Origin: Terriglobia bacterium
GTDB lineage: Bacteria > Acidobacteriota > Terriglobia > Versatilivoradales > Versatilivoraceae
Direction of reading: 5' to 3'
Length of the DNA stretch: 64,000 bases
NCBI GenBank assembly: GCA_951813285.1
Contig: OX638355.1
Location: 2,170,653-2,234,652 of the forward strand
A program made the translations under genes and the position numbers. The notes below the pieces were generated by a model. It was not told the origin of the DNA. It searched no databases and worked only from the letters and a program-made list of their open reading frames with translations. Shown here in pieces: positions 33,088 to 42,075 of the stretch; the stretch's first letter is position 1, and the number at the start of each line of letters is the position of its first letter.

Positions 33088-33852
33088 TCAGGACTCCTTC
33101 TTCAGGCTCATGATGGCATCGAGGAGATTTAGGGGCAGGGGAAACACCAGGGTGTTGTTCTTCTCGACGCCGATTTCGGTCAGGGTCTGGAGGTAACGGA
33201 GCTGAAGAGCCACCGGCTGCCGGGACACCACTCGGGCGGCGTCGGCCAGCTTGGCGGCCGCCTGAAACTCGCCGTCGGCGTGAATGATCTTGGCCCGTTT
33301 TTCCCGCTCCGCTTCGGCCTGCTTGGCCATGGCCCGCTGCATCTCCTGCGGCAGGTCCACCGCCTTGACTGCCACCAGGGAGACCTTGATTCCCCAGGGG
33401 TCGGTCTGTTTGTCCAGGATGGCCTGGAGCTTCATGTTGAGCGTCTCCCGCCGGCTGAGCAGGTCGTCCAGCATGACCTCGCCCAGCACGGAACGCAGAG
33501 TGGTCTGGGAAAGCTGGGAGGTGGCATAGAGGTAGTTCTCAACCTCGACCACCGACCTGGTGGCGTTGAGCACGCGGAAGTAGACCACGGCATTCACCTT
33601 TACAGAAACGTTGTCGCTGGTGATGATGTCCTGGGTGGGCACGTCCAAAGCGACGGTTCGCAGGGAAATCCGGACCATGCGATCGATGGGCCAGAAGACG
33701 AAGATCAGGCCGGGCCCCTTGGGTTCCGACAGCAGGCGCCCCAGTCTGAAGATGACACCTCGTTCATATTCCCTCAGGACATTGATCGAGTTGATCAACC
33801 ACAGGACAACCACCAGAATGAAAAAAACGGTGACAGGATTGACGCCCCACAT
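33088..33852 (-). CDS. SPFH/Band 7 protein, stomatin-like (slipin)
   Basis: 254 residues. An N-terminal membrane segment ([18 protein letters not shown]) is followed directly by the slipin signature [13 protein letters not shown], then the SPFH domain ([24 protein letters not shown]), then the coiled-coil [19 protein letters not shown]. The C-terminus [20 protein letters not shown] is typical for slipins. ATG 33852 follows GGAGGGG. It would form an oligomeric membrane-microdomain scaffold. The usual operon partner, an NfeD-type membrane protease, is not adjacent. Confidence 0.9.
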   Translation of the reverse strand: MWGVNPVTVFFILVVVLWLINSINVLREYERGVIFRLGRLLSEPKGPGLIFVFWPIDRMVRISLRTVALDVPTQDIITSDNVSVKVNAVVYFRVLNATRSVVEVENYLYATSQLSQTTLRSVLGEVMLDDLLSRRETLNMKLQAILDKQTDPWGIKVSLVAVKAVDLPQEMQRAMAKQAEAEREKRAKIIHADGEFQAAAKLADAARVVSRQPVALQLRYLQTLTEIGVEKNNTLVFPLPLNLLDAIMSLKKES

Positions 33853-34315
33853 GGGTTCCCCTCCGGTTCAAAGCCATGGTTGACTCCAGTGTATCTCAAT
33901 CGGTCTCGAAAGGCGATGGGATTGCAGGGCAGGACTTCCGGCCAAGACCGGCGTGCATGTTTGGTCCAGCCCCGACTTGCAGTGCGGTTCATACGAGAGT
34001 AAAACAATCGGAAATGATCATCCCTTCGCGACCTTGGCATCCCGTCGCGGTTAACCTCAACACCTTAGTGGCCCTTCGAGGTCCTTCGTGTGTCTTCGTG
34101 GATCACTCTTTTTCGTTTGTTTCAGGCAAGCAGGGCCCCGACGACGGGGCGGATCATACGAGGAAGAGACTGCCGATCGTTTTTAAAGACGAACTACGAA
34201 TGGACACGAATTGGGATGGACCACCTTCAATGACCAACCGCGCCCGAATGTATCTGCGATATCGTGACCTTGATATCCCGACGTCATGGGAGGGAGCCAC
34301 CCGGGAGCGCGGGCG

Positions 34316-34595
34316 TCCCGCCCGCAACCTTATTCCTGCAAGCAGCCTGCGATCCAGGGGCATTCCTTCGAACAGAGCACCAAACCGGCCTTTGCAGGAT
34401 TCGCTACTATGGTGCTAAGTCCTATGCGGGCGAGACGCCCGCGCTCCCGGGTGGGTCCCGCCCGCAACCTTATTCCTGCAAGCAGCCTGCGATCCAGGGG
34501 CATTCCTTCGAACAGAGCACCAAACGGCCCTTGCAGGGTTCGCTACTATGGTGCCAAGTCCTATGCGGGCGAGACGCCCGCGCTCCCGGGTGGGC
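34316..34595 (+). repeat. 140-bp tandem duplication within a palindromic element
   Basis: Units 34316-34455 and 34456-34595 are near-identical, beginning TCCCGCCCGCAACCTTATTC and ending GCGCTCCCGGGTGGG. They differ at a handful of bases (for example GGTGCTAAG versus GGTGCCAAG), so the duplication is recent but not immediate. Each unit ends with a right arm of family D; the single left arm lies just upstream (34291-34325). Confidence 0.75.
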
Positions 34596-35061
34596 GTTCT
34601 CCCATTCACTCTTGCTCCTCAAGAGAGCGTGTCGGGTTGCCGGGCCGCAGCCCTGCCGTGCAGATCATGCGAGAGAGCCTCTTGCAATATCGGCAGTGGG
34701 ACAGGTCGTTTTGCCGGCAATCGTGATGTTCTGCCTATTTCAATAGTCGGGTGCGACCTGGTGGAAAAGGGGAGTTCACCACAAAAAGCACAAAAGTCAC
34801 AAAACGAATTTCGTGATTTCGAGTCTTGGCAATCCGAAGTTGATCCCCATGGCGACGCGTTGACCGGATGTATGCAGATAGCGCGGAACTTGTGCGACGG
34901 GTTCGGGAGTCAACGTCTTGCAGGCTTTCAGTGTTCTGCTCTTTTTGTGTTTCTTGTGCTTTTTGTGGCCATTCCCGGCAAAGGTCACGCTGCCGAATTT
35001 TGCAAAAGGCTCATCCTTGCGTCGGCTTGTGCTTCACTTGCGCTCACCGGCATTTGCTGCC

Positions 35062-35145
35062 GCCGCCTACGCGGCTCGACACCCATAGGCGATGTTTCCC
35101 ATGGGCTGACGCCCACGGCTAAGTGCTGCCGCGGCTTCGCCGCTC
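35062..35145 (+). repeat. Dispersed repeat family C, copy 2
   Basis: CGCCGCCTACGCGGCT, then GGGCTGACGCCCACGGCTAA, then GTGCTGCCGCGGCTTCGCCG; matches the minus-strand copy at 11093-11178 in order and spacing. Confidence 0.6.
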
Positions 35146-35461
35146 TCGAGGAAGCCGGCTAAAGCAGCATATTCTCAGACAAGCCCGGTCCCCGACGACG
35201 GGGCGGATCATACAAGGAAGAAACTGTCGATCATTATTAGAGACGAACCACGAATGAACACGAATTCACACGAATCCAGGTGGACTCACTCGAACGAGAA
35301 GCGGCACCACAATGCTTCTGCAACGCTGTTACCCTGGTATGACTTCGTGTCCGTCGTAGATAACCCTCGATATCGGTGGTCGCACCCCCCAATCAACACC
35401 TCATCAATCAGTCTATTGGTGTTCATTCGTGTCCAATCGTGGTTCGCCGTTTTCCTTTAGA

Positions 35462-35690
35462 GTGAAACAACGAATCTTCATAGCCGGTCGGGAACAAACA
35501 CCCTGTTCCCTTAGCACGGTTTTCTACCTAATTGAACATCGGTGCGCAGGATTAGCAGGACGAGAGCTTGCTGCACCAGAAGCCAACTCGGGCGATGATC
35601 CGGTGCGGATTTGCGGATTCCCGGCATTGGAAGCCAGCCGTTTCCTGAAGAATCCTGTGAATCCTGTGCATCGATGTTAATGATCTCCTT
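35462..35690 (+). repeat. Dispersed repeats family A (copy 2) joined to family B (copy 3)
   Basis: Family A starts GAAACAACGAATCTTCATAG at 35465 and runs into an intact family B copy (35521-35690). The ends of B, TTGAACATCGGTGCGCAGGA and CCTGTGCATCGATGTTAATG, are imperfect inverted repeats. This copy lacks the 112-bp insert present in the 6.7-kb copy. Confidence 0.6.
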
Positions 35691-36036
35691 AAATCACGAT
35701 GGGGTCGGAAGCCCCCCCACTGGCTCCGCCGCGGTCCTTGTTGCTTCTTCGCGGACAAATCCTTTTTGTCCCTTGTGTCCTTCGTTGACCCCCTTGCCGA
35801 CCTTCGCCCAATCCCTCTTGGGCCTTCTACAGCGCCTTGGTGTCCCTTCGTCGTCCTTCGTGTGTCTTCGTGGATTCCTCTTTTTCTTTTGTCTTTTTTC
35901 GGTTGTTTTAGACAAGCGAGATTGGAAAGGTGCCAGTTTGCTCTTAACTCTCCTCTATCCCCAATCTGAGCCAAACCGGGGACGGGGGTTTGCATCCCTA
36001 CTATCGAATGGCCGATTCAAGAAAGGAGGAATCTCC

Positions 36037-37290
36037 ATGACTGACAAACATCAAAGCGTATTCGACACGGCAATGGAGCAGTTCGAGGCGGCGGCCGATC
36101 TCCTGCAGCTGGACGACGACGTGAGGAACAAGATCAAGTATCCGGAACGCTGCCTGATCGTTTCCGTACCCGTCCGACTGGACGACGGCCGCATCGAGCG
36201 TTTCGAAGGCTATCGGGTCCAGCACAGCACGGCCAGAGGTCCTGCCAAGGGAGGCCTGAGGTACCATCCCAGGGTGAACCTGGACGAAGTGAAGGCGCTG
36301 GCGACCTGGATGACCTGGAAATCGGCAATCGTGGGCATCCCCTTTGGCGGTGGGAAGGGCGGGGTCTGCTGCAACCCGAAAAGCATGAGCAATGGAGAGT
36401 TGGAACGGCTGACCCGAAGGTATACCAACGAGATCCTTCCCTTTATCGGCCCCGAAAAAGATATCCCGGCGCCGGATGCCTACACCAATCCCCAGGTGAT
36501 GGCCTGGATCATGGACACCTACAGCATGAACAAGGGCTACTGCGTGCCGGGAGTGGTCACCGGAAAGCCTCTGGAACTGGGGGGATCCATGGGTCGCACC
36601 CAGGCCACCGGCCGCGGGGTCTTTTTCACCATCGGGTGCGCCGTCGAGCACCTCAAGCTGAAGCTGGACTCTCTGAAGGTGTGCGTTCAGGGCTTCGGGA
36701 ACGCCGGCTCGGTGGTCGCCCGGCTTCTGGACGAAGCCGGAGTCAAGGTGATTGCGGTCAGCGATTCCCAGGGGTGTGTCTATAACGGGAACGGACTGCC
36801 GCCCGGCAAGCTCATCGAGTACAAGGAGCAGACGGGGAGTGTCTCGGGATTTCCGGAATCGGAGCCGATGCCGGCTGAGGATTTGCTCCATTGTCCCTGC
36901 GATGTTCTGATCCCGGCGGCGTTGGAAGATTCCATCACCGAGGAAAACGCCGCCGGGATCCAGGCCAGGATCGTTGCCGAGGCGGCCAACGGTCCCACCA
37001 CCCCTGCGGCGGACAAAATCCTCCAGGCCAAGGAGGTGTTCCTGATCCCGGACGTACTGTGCAATGCTGGTGGAGTCACAGTCTCCTATCTGGAGTGGGT
37101 GCAATCCATTCAACACCTTTTCTGGGAGGAGTCCGACGTCTTCGAGAAGCTGCAGACCATCATGAGACACAGCTTCAAATCGGTTCTGGATCTGTCCGTG
37201 GCCAGAAGGATTCCCATGCGGACGGCAGCCAGCATGGTCGGGATCGAGCGAGTGGCCAGGGCTACCCGCCTGAGAGGGCTCTATCCCTGA
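36037..37290 (+). CDS. gdhA: Glutamate dehydrogenase (Glu/Leu/Phe/Val dehydrogenase family)
   Basis: 417 residues, full length. Substrate-binding and catalytic regions are GPAKGGLRYHP, IPFGGGKGG with the catalytic lysine loop, and PAPDAYTNPQVMAWIMDTYS with the conserved aspartate. GSMGRTQATGRGV follows, then the NAD(P)-binding VCVQGFGNAGSVVA. It catalyses reversible oxidative deamination of glutamate to 2-oxoglutarate and ammonia in the cytoplasm. The acidic residue after the Rossmann strand (AVSDSQG) suggests NAD rather than NADP. ATG 36037 has a strong GAAAGGAGG site. The next gene starts 24 bp downstream. Confidence 0.93.
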   Translation: MTDKHQSVFDTAMEQFEAAADLLQLDDDVRNKIKYPERCLIVSVPVRLDDGRIERFEGYRVQHSTARGPAKGGLRYHPRVNLDEVKALATWMTWKSAIVGIPFGGGKGGVCCNPKSMSNGELERLTRRYTNEILPFIGPEKDIPAPDAYTNPQVMAWIMDTYSMNKGYCVPGVVTGKPLELGGSMGRTQATGRGVFFTIGCAVEHLKLKLDSLKVCVQGFGNAGSVVARLLDEAGVKVIAVSDSQGCVYNGNGLPPGKLIEYKEQTGSVSGFPESEPMPAEDLLHCPCDVLIPAALEDSITEENAAGIQARIVAEAANGPTTPAADKILQAKEVFLIPDVLCNAGGVTVSYLEWVQSIQHLFWEESDVFEKLQTIMRHSFKSVLDLSVARRIPMRTAASMVGIERVARATRLRGLYP

Positions 37291-37314
37291 CCTGCCGTTA
37301 AGGAAGTCTTGAAA

Positions 37315-38346
37315 ATGTCCCTGGACGATTCCCGGCCCCTGCCGGCCGGCAAGCTGCCCAACGAGCTGTTGGATCGATTTCTCAAAGTGCTGGACTGCTC
37401 GGATCCATCCGTGTTGGTGGGTCCACGGGTGGGGGAGGACGTGGCCGTCGTCAGCCTGGCCGGAGAAGACACGCTGGTGCTCAAGTCCGACCCCATCACC
37501 TTTGCCACCGATGCTATCGGCTACTACGCCATGGTGGTCAACGCCAACGACCTGGCCACCTGCGGCGCCAGGCCCCGCTGGATGCTGGCCACTCTGCTTT
37601 TCCCGCCCGGGACAACGCCGAGTCGGGTCCGCCAGGTCATGGTCGAGTTGCAGCAGGCCGCCTACCAATTCGGGGTGAGCCTGTGCGGCGGCCACACCGA
37701 GATTACCGACGCGGTCACCCGGCCGGTTGTCGTGGGGCAATTGGCGGGAACGGTCTCACGGTCCCGGTTCATCGACAAGCGCAAGATGCGGGCCGGGGAC
37801 CAAATCCTTCTCACCAAGGGCGCGGCAGTAGAGGGAACCGCCCTGATTGCCCGTGAGTTCGCGCAAAAGCTGCTGGAGCTCGGAATGCGGCAAGATGAGG
37901 TCGACCAGTGCCGGGGGTTCCTGACCGATCCGGGCATCAGCATTTTGCGGGAGGCCCGGATAGCGGCCGGCTGCAAGGAGGTTCGGGCTCTTCACGACGT
38001 CACCGAAGGCGGCCTGGCGACGGCCCTCCGGGAACTGGGCGCCGCCGGCGGACATCGCCTTCGGGTCTATCCCGATCGCATTCCGGTTCTCGGTCCGACG
38101 GCTCGGATCTGTAAGCTGTTGGAACTCAATCCGCTGGGGTTGATCGGCTCGGGGAGTCTGCTGATTGCCTGCGGTTCTGAGGGTTGCCGAGGGCTCTGCG
38201 ATGCCCTGTCGGAAGCCGGAATCCCGGTGGCCCGCATCGGAGAGGTCCTGGAGGAGGGAAGCGGTGTCGAAGCCCTGGAGAGGGAAGGGGGCCGACCGGT
38301 CCCTTGGCCCGCTTTCCAGACCGACGAGATCACCCGCCTGTACTAA
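37315..38346 (+). CDS. AIR synthase-related protein (PurM/HypE-like)
   Basis: 343 residues of the PurM/HypE/SelD/ThiL ATP-dependent superfamily. The N-terminal half shows the GPRVGEDVAVV ATP-binding start, the LKSDPITFATDAIGYYAMVVNANDLATCGARP block with a conserved aspartate-asparagine, and GVSLCGGHTEITDAV; the C-terminal half has ALHDVTEGGLATALRELG and IGSGSLLIA. The C-terminal cysteine used by HypE for thiocyanate formation is absent (ends TDEITRLY), and no hydrogenase genes are nearby, so it is a HypE paralogue of unknown substrate. It starts 24 bp after gdhA and probably shares its transcript. Confidence 0.82.
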   Translation: MSLDDSRPLPAGKLPNELLDRFLKVLDCSDPSVLVGPRVGEDVAVVSLAGEDTLVLKSDPITFATDAIGYYAMVVNANDLATCGARPRWMLATLLFPPGTTPSRVRQVMVELQQAAYQFGVSLCGGHTEITDAVTRPVVVGQLAGTVSRSRFIDKRKMRAGDQILLTKGAAVEGTALIAREFAQKLLELGMRQDEVDQCRGFLTDPGISILREARIAAGCKEVRALHDVTEGGLATALRELGAAGGHRLRVYPDRIPVLGPTARICKLLELNPLGLIGSGSLLIACGSEGCRGLCDALSEAGIPVARIGEVLEEGSGVEALEREGGRPVPWPAFQTDEITRLY

Positions 38347-38349
38347 GGT

Positions 38350-38441
38350 CCATCCTGTCTATCCATGTTCCATAAGCAGAGAACCGGATTTGTGGAACAT
38401 GGTGCATGCTCCAATTGGGCCACAAGGGTCCGTTGTTTCAC
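38350..38441 (-). repeat. Dispersed repeat family A, copy 3
   Basis: On the minus strand: GTGAAACAACGGACCCTTGT, a CCAATTGG-centred hairpin, then CTTATGGAACATGGATAGAC. Same word order as at 842-947 and 35462-35560, more diverged. It fills most of the gap between the AIR-synthase-like gene and the binding-protein operon; the ~200 bp that follow show no feature I can name. Confidence 0.5.
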
Positions 38442-38645
38442 TTCCGAACGGTCCGCACGGCAGTGCGGGCGACGGGCCAACAACGATCCCAAACCGTGGA
38501 GGCGAGAACCGGCCGGAGCAGAAAGTCCCGGTTGGAATTCGACAGTTCGTCAGGCACCTGAGTGGCAGCATTCAGTATAATGGGCCCATTGATCGTGCTT
38601 GGCACAGTAATCTGCAATCGACAATTCATTAGCGAGGTGTCTGCC

Positions 38646-39989
38646 ATGCGGTGGATGACGAGACGGGAGTTGCTGGGCTCCGGTCTTGGCGGATTCATGG
38701 CCATTCCCGGGCTCTCCTGCCTCAACACCTGGGCGAAGCCTTTTGGAATGACCGACCAAAGGAGGAAGCCTGACATGAACGGAGAAAAAAATCCCGACAC
38801 GCGAGCGGAGCAGACCGGGGTCACCGATGCCGAGATTGTTCTTGGCGTATCGGCGGCTTTTTCCGGTCCTTCACGCGGTCTTGGCATTGAGCTGTACCGA
38901 GGCGCCAATGCTTATTTCGAGCACGTGAACGGGGCCGGCGGCATCCGAGGACGCAAGGTCGTACTCAAGACCTATGACGACGGTTACCAGCCGAACCCGG
39001 CGGTCACCAACACCATGACCCTGGTGCAGCAGGATCAGGTATTTGCCCTATTCGGCTACGTCGGCACCCCGACCGTCACACGTGTTCTTCCCATGCTCAA
39101 GAAGTTCCAGCAACAAAACGCCTACCTGTTCTTTCCATTCACGGGCGCCCAACCCCAGAGGGAACCGCCTTACGGGGATTTTGCCTTCAACCTTCGTGCC
39201 TCCTATCGCCAGGAAACCGCTGGTCTGGTCGACAATTTCGTCTCGATCGGCAACGAACGCATCGCCGTGTTCTACCAGGCCGATGCCTATGGCCGCAGCG
39301 GTTGGGCCGGCGTGCGGCTGGCGATGAGTCAACATGGTCTGCAGATCGTCGGGGAGGCCACCTATCGTCGGGGAGCAAAATTTTCCGGGAGTATGCGACG
39401 CCAGGTGGAGATACTGAAGCAGGCGAACCCGAGCGCGGTCATCTGTATCGGCTCCTATGCCGCCTGCGCGGCGTTCTTGCGTGACGCTGTCGACCTCGGA
39501 CTGGAAGTCCCCATCGCCAACCTCTCCTTTGTCGGGAGCGAGAACCTGCTGAAATTGATTACGGAAGGTCGGGAGGACAGCCGGCGCTACACCAATCTCC
39601 TGGTGAATTCTCAAGTCGTCCCCAGTTACGAGGACACGTCCATCCCGGCGGTCAAGCAGTATCGAGAGATGATGGATCGGTTTGATCCTCAACCTCCGTC
39701 GCACGTGCTCAAGGAAGACTACTCGTCATTCTCCCACAGCTTCGTCAGCCTGGAGGGATTTCTCAACGCCAAGCTGATGGTCGAGATCCTTCGACGCCTG
39801 GGCGATCAACCCGACCGGGACAAGCTCGAGGATGCGGTCTTTACCATCAGAGATTTCGACATCGGCATTGCGGAGCGCGTTTCCTTCGGACCCGATCGGC
39901 GACAGGGCTTGCAACAGGTCTACTACACCGTTGTCGAAGCCGATCGCTTCGTCACCCTGAAGAGCTGGGAGGACAGGTTTGCGTCATGA
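38646..39989 (+). CDS. ABC-type branched-chain amino acid/amide substrate-binding protein
   Basis: 447 residues. The N-terminus MRWMTRRELLGSGLGGFMAIPG is a twin-arginine-type signal. The mature part is a Peripla_BP_6 (LivJ/urea-binding-like) fold: EIVLGVSAAFSGPSRGLG, FEHVNGAGGIRGRKVVLKTYDDGYQP, ALFGYVGTPTVTRVLP, AVFYQADAYGRSGWAG and a C-terminal SLEGFLNAKLMVEILRR. No ABC permease or ATPase lies nearby; instead the stop overlaps by four bases (ATGA) the start of a membrane HAMP-domain protein, pointing to a sensory rather than transport role. ATG 38646 is supported by GAGGTG upstream. Confidence 0.88.
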   Translation: MRWMTRRELLGSGLGGFMAIPGLSCLNTWAKPFGMTDQRRKPDMNGEKNPDTRAEQTGVTDAEIVLGVSAAFSGPSRGLGIELYRGANAYFEHVNGAGGIRGRKVVLKTYDDGYQPNPAVTNTMTLVQQDQVFALFGYVGTPTVTRVLPMLKKFQQQNAYLFFPFTGAQPQREPPYGDFAFNLRASYRQETAGLVDNFVSIGNERIAVFYQADAYGRSGWAGVRLAMSQHGLQIVGEATYRRGAKFSGSMRRQVEILKQANPSAVICIGSYAACAAFLRDAVDLGLEVPIANLSFVGSENLLKLITEGREDSRRYTNLLVNSQVVPSYEDTSIPAVKQYREMMDRFDPQPPSHVLKEDYSSFSHSFVSLEGFLNAKLMVEILRRLGDQPDRDKLEDAVFTIRDFDIGIAERVSFGPDRRQGLQQVYYTVVEADRFVTLKSWEDRFAS

Positions 39990-40726
39990 AAATTCAGAAG
40001 CTGTTTCAGAAGACCCTGGTGGGCATCTTCTTCCTGTTCGCGGTGATCAGCCTCTCGACCTCCGCCCTGTGCATCTATACGGTCGATACCCACCTGTCCG
40101 CCGAGTATGAGAGCAATAGCCGTGGGATCGCAAAGACGATTGCGGATTCAAGCGTCGACATCCTGTTGAATCGCGACTTGTCCGCTCTGCAGTCCCTGAT
40201 CGACCAGTTCATCGAAATCCAGGGAATCAGCTACATCTACATCACCAGCGAACACGGCGAGTTTCTTGCCCACACGTTCGTCCCCGGAATTCCCGCCGAA
40301 ATCGCCGAGAGCGATCATTCCTCCAGGGCTGCAGTGGAGCGCAACCTCCCCGGAATGGGCGACTTCGTCGAGGTGAGCAGCCCCATCCTTGCCGGTGTCG
40401 CGGGCGCCGTGCATATCGGCATGGATACTGGACTGATCGCGCTGAAGATCCAACGGGCGGTCGGACAGCAGGTCTACCTTATTTCCTTTATCTTCATCAT
40501 CGGGGTCTTTTCCGCCATCTGGCTGGTCAGGCTTGCCGCAAGGCCCATTGACTCCGTGATCGCCTATGCCGCCAGACTGGCACGGGAGCGTAACAAAGAC
40601 AGTTCGGACGACACGCTCCTGGCTCGCGACGACGAGGTAGGACAACTGGCTCGCCTGTTTCTCTATTTCTCGACGGTCAAGGATCCCGACAAGGCCCAAG
40701 GTGCTCCGTCCGGGCGGCCTATCTGA
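39986..40726 (+). CDS. Membrane sensor stub: periplasmic domain plus HAMP, no output domain
   Basis: 246 residues. Transmembrane helix 1 spans ~10-30, a periplasmic sensor domain of ~125 residues follows (with IEIQGISYIYITSEHGEFLAHTF, a PAS/Cache-like strand pattern), then helix 2 (~162-183) and a HAMP segment (RPIDSVIAYAARLARER...DDEVGQLARLF). The chain stops ~15 residues after HAMP, so the histidine kinase, cyclase or receptor module expected there is missing. The start overlaps the binding-protein gene (ATGA). The complex could pass a ligand signal to another protein, or it may be a truncated kinase; the coupled gene order argues for a working stub. Confidence 0.75.
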   Translation: MKIQKLFQKTLVGIFFLFAVISLSTSALCIYTVDTHLSAEYESNSRGIAKTIADSSVDILLNRDLSALQSLIDQFIEIQGISYIYITSEHGEFLAHTFVPGIPAEIAESDHSSRAAVERNLPGMGDFVEVSSPILAGVAGAVHIGMDTGLIALKIQRAVGQQVYLISFIFIIGVFSAIWLVRLAARPIDSVIAYAARLARERNKDSSDDTLLARDDEVGQLARLFLYFSTVKDPDKAQGAPSGRPI

Positions 40727-40742
40727 CTCTGAGGCAGTGAGA

Positions 40743-42065
40743 ATGACCATGCCGCCTGTCGTACTCCCTCGGACTGTGATCGTCCTGCTCTGCACGCTGC
40801 TGCAGATCTGTTTCGGGACGGTGTATGCCTGGAGTTTTTTCCAGACACTGCTGGTCCAGGACTACGGTTGGACCTTTACCCATACCGCCATTGCCTTCAG
40901 CATCGTCATTTTCACGCTGGGGCTGTCAGCGGCCTGGGCAGGCATGTTGCTGCCCAAGACCGGACCGCGACTATTGGCGACGGCCGGCAGCGTGATGTTT
41001 TCGTCGGGCTATTTTATTGGCGGATTGGCCTTGCATCTCGACAACCTGTTCCTGTTCTACCTCGGTTATGGCGTGATTGGCGGGGCGGGGATCGGGCTCG
41101 GCTATGTCACTCCGGTCGCGACGACGGCGAAGTGGTTTCCGGACCGCAAGGGATTGGCGACCGGAATTGTCGTCATGGGCTTCGGCATCGGGGCATTTCT
41201 GCTCAGCAAGGTGCTGGCGCCCGTTCTCATGATGTATTTTACCGGGGGAGATCTGTCACTCCTCTTCGCCTGGCTTGGCGCCATATTCGCTTGCATCCTG
41301 ATTCCGTCCAGTCTACTTCTCTCCGATCCGCCTGCCGCTGCAGCCCCCAGCCCGGGAAGCGCCGCGGGGAGCGCCGCCCCTCAGGAATCGGAATCCATCG
41401 GGCAATGCCTGCTCTCCTCCAGGTTCATTGTCATGTGGCTGGTCTTCTTCTTCAACATCTCCGCGGGGATCTCCGTGATCAGCTTCCAGTCTCCACTGCT
41501 GCAAGATGTGTGGGGGTTGTCGGATCCTACGATCGAGCCTGCGACCCTGGTCGCCTATGGAGCCACCCTGATCGCCGTCAGTTCGTTGTGCAACGGCGCG
41601 GGACGATTGTTTTGGGGGCTGCTGTCGGATCGCATCGGGCGTATCAGAGTGTTTCGCATTATCCTCGCCAGCCAGATGGTCGTTTTCGGAATTCTCATGA
41701 CCGAGCGCAACCCCTGGGTTTTCTCGGTGCTCGTCTGCTACATCCTGCTCTGCTTCGGTGGGGGCTTTGCCACGATGCCTTCCTTCATTCTGGATGTCTT
41801 CGGCGCCAAGCGGATGTCGGCCATCTACGGGACGGTGCTGACGGCCTGGGCGGCGGCAGGGATCTTCGGGCCACTCTATGTCGGGCACCTCAAGGACAGA
41901 TATCCCGACCGCGCCGTCATCTATTGCTTCCTGATCGGAGTCGTGATTCTCTGCCTGGGATACATTTTCTCCTACCTGTTGAACGATGAGAGGATCCGCC
42001 TCCGCCGGCCGACGGTGACGGATACATTGCAGCAGCTTGGCATTCCCTTGCCACAAAGGAATTGA
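40743..42065 (+). CDS. MFS transporter, OFA (oxalate/formate antiporter) family
   Basis: 440 residues with 12 predicted transmembrane helices. OFA signatures include LQICFGTVYAWSFFQTLL in helix 1, TAKWFPDRKGLATGIVVMGFGIGA between helices 4 and 5, and NGAGRLFWGLLSDRIGR in the second half. The final helix is followed by a short basic tail. It imports or exchanges a small organic anion across the inner membrane; specificity is not readable. It starts 16 bp after the HAMP-stub gene and ends ten bases before the convergent sigma-factor gene, closing a three-gene plus-strand unit. Confidence 0.88.
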   Translation: MTMPPVVLPRTVIVLLCTLLQICFGTVYAWSFFQTLLVQDYGWTFTHTAIAFSIVIFTLGLSAAWAGMLLPKTGPRLLATAGSVMFSSGYFIGGLALHLDNLFLFYLGYGVIGGAGIGLGYVTPVATTAKWFPDRKGLATGIVVMGFGIGAFLLSKVLAPVLMMYFTGGDLSLLFAWLGAIFACILIPSSLLLSDPPAAAAPSPGSAAGSAAPQESESIGQCLLSSRFIVMWLVFFFNISAGISVISFQSPLLQDVWGLSDPTIEPATLVAYGATLIAVSSLCNGAGRLFWGLLSDRIGRIRVFRIILASQMVVFGILMTERNPWVFSVLVCYILLCFGGGFATMPSFILDVFGAKRMSAIYGTVLTAWAAAGIFGPLYVGHLKDRYPDRAVIYCFLIGVVILCLGYIFSYLLNDERIRLRRPTVTDTLQQLGIPLPQRN

Positions 42066-42075
42066 CGAGAAGGGA

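Larger units (their letters stand above)
33853..36036. other. Gene-free, repeat-rich region of 2.2 kb
   Basis: No plausible gene. Contents in order: CCTTCGTGTGTCTTCGTGG filler (34078-34110), a family D palindrome with a 140-bp tandem duplication (34291-34600), a pair of CAAAAAGCACAAAAG and CTTTTTGTGTTTCTTGTG tracts forming a loose inverted repeat (34788-34975), a family C hairpin repeat (35062-35145), CACGAATGAACACGAATTC filler (35250-35275), family A then family B elements (35462-35690), and more CTTCGTG filler (35760-35880). Open frames here encode repeat translations only. The promoter of gdhA must lie near the right end. Confidence 0.75.

Noticed and set aside
34264-34746. Plus-strand frames encoding repeated GVPPA and RPRSRVG words
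   Set aside because: These are translations of family D palindromes, as at 13.1 and 29.8 kb, without ribosome-binding sites.
35611-36036. N-terminal extension of the glutamate dehydrogenase frame
   Set aside because: The extension is filler and repeat sequence; ATG 36037 has a strong ribosome-binding site and gives a family-length protein.
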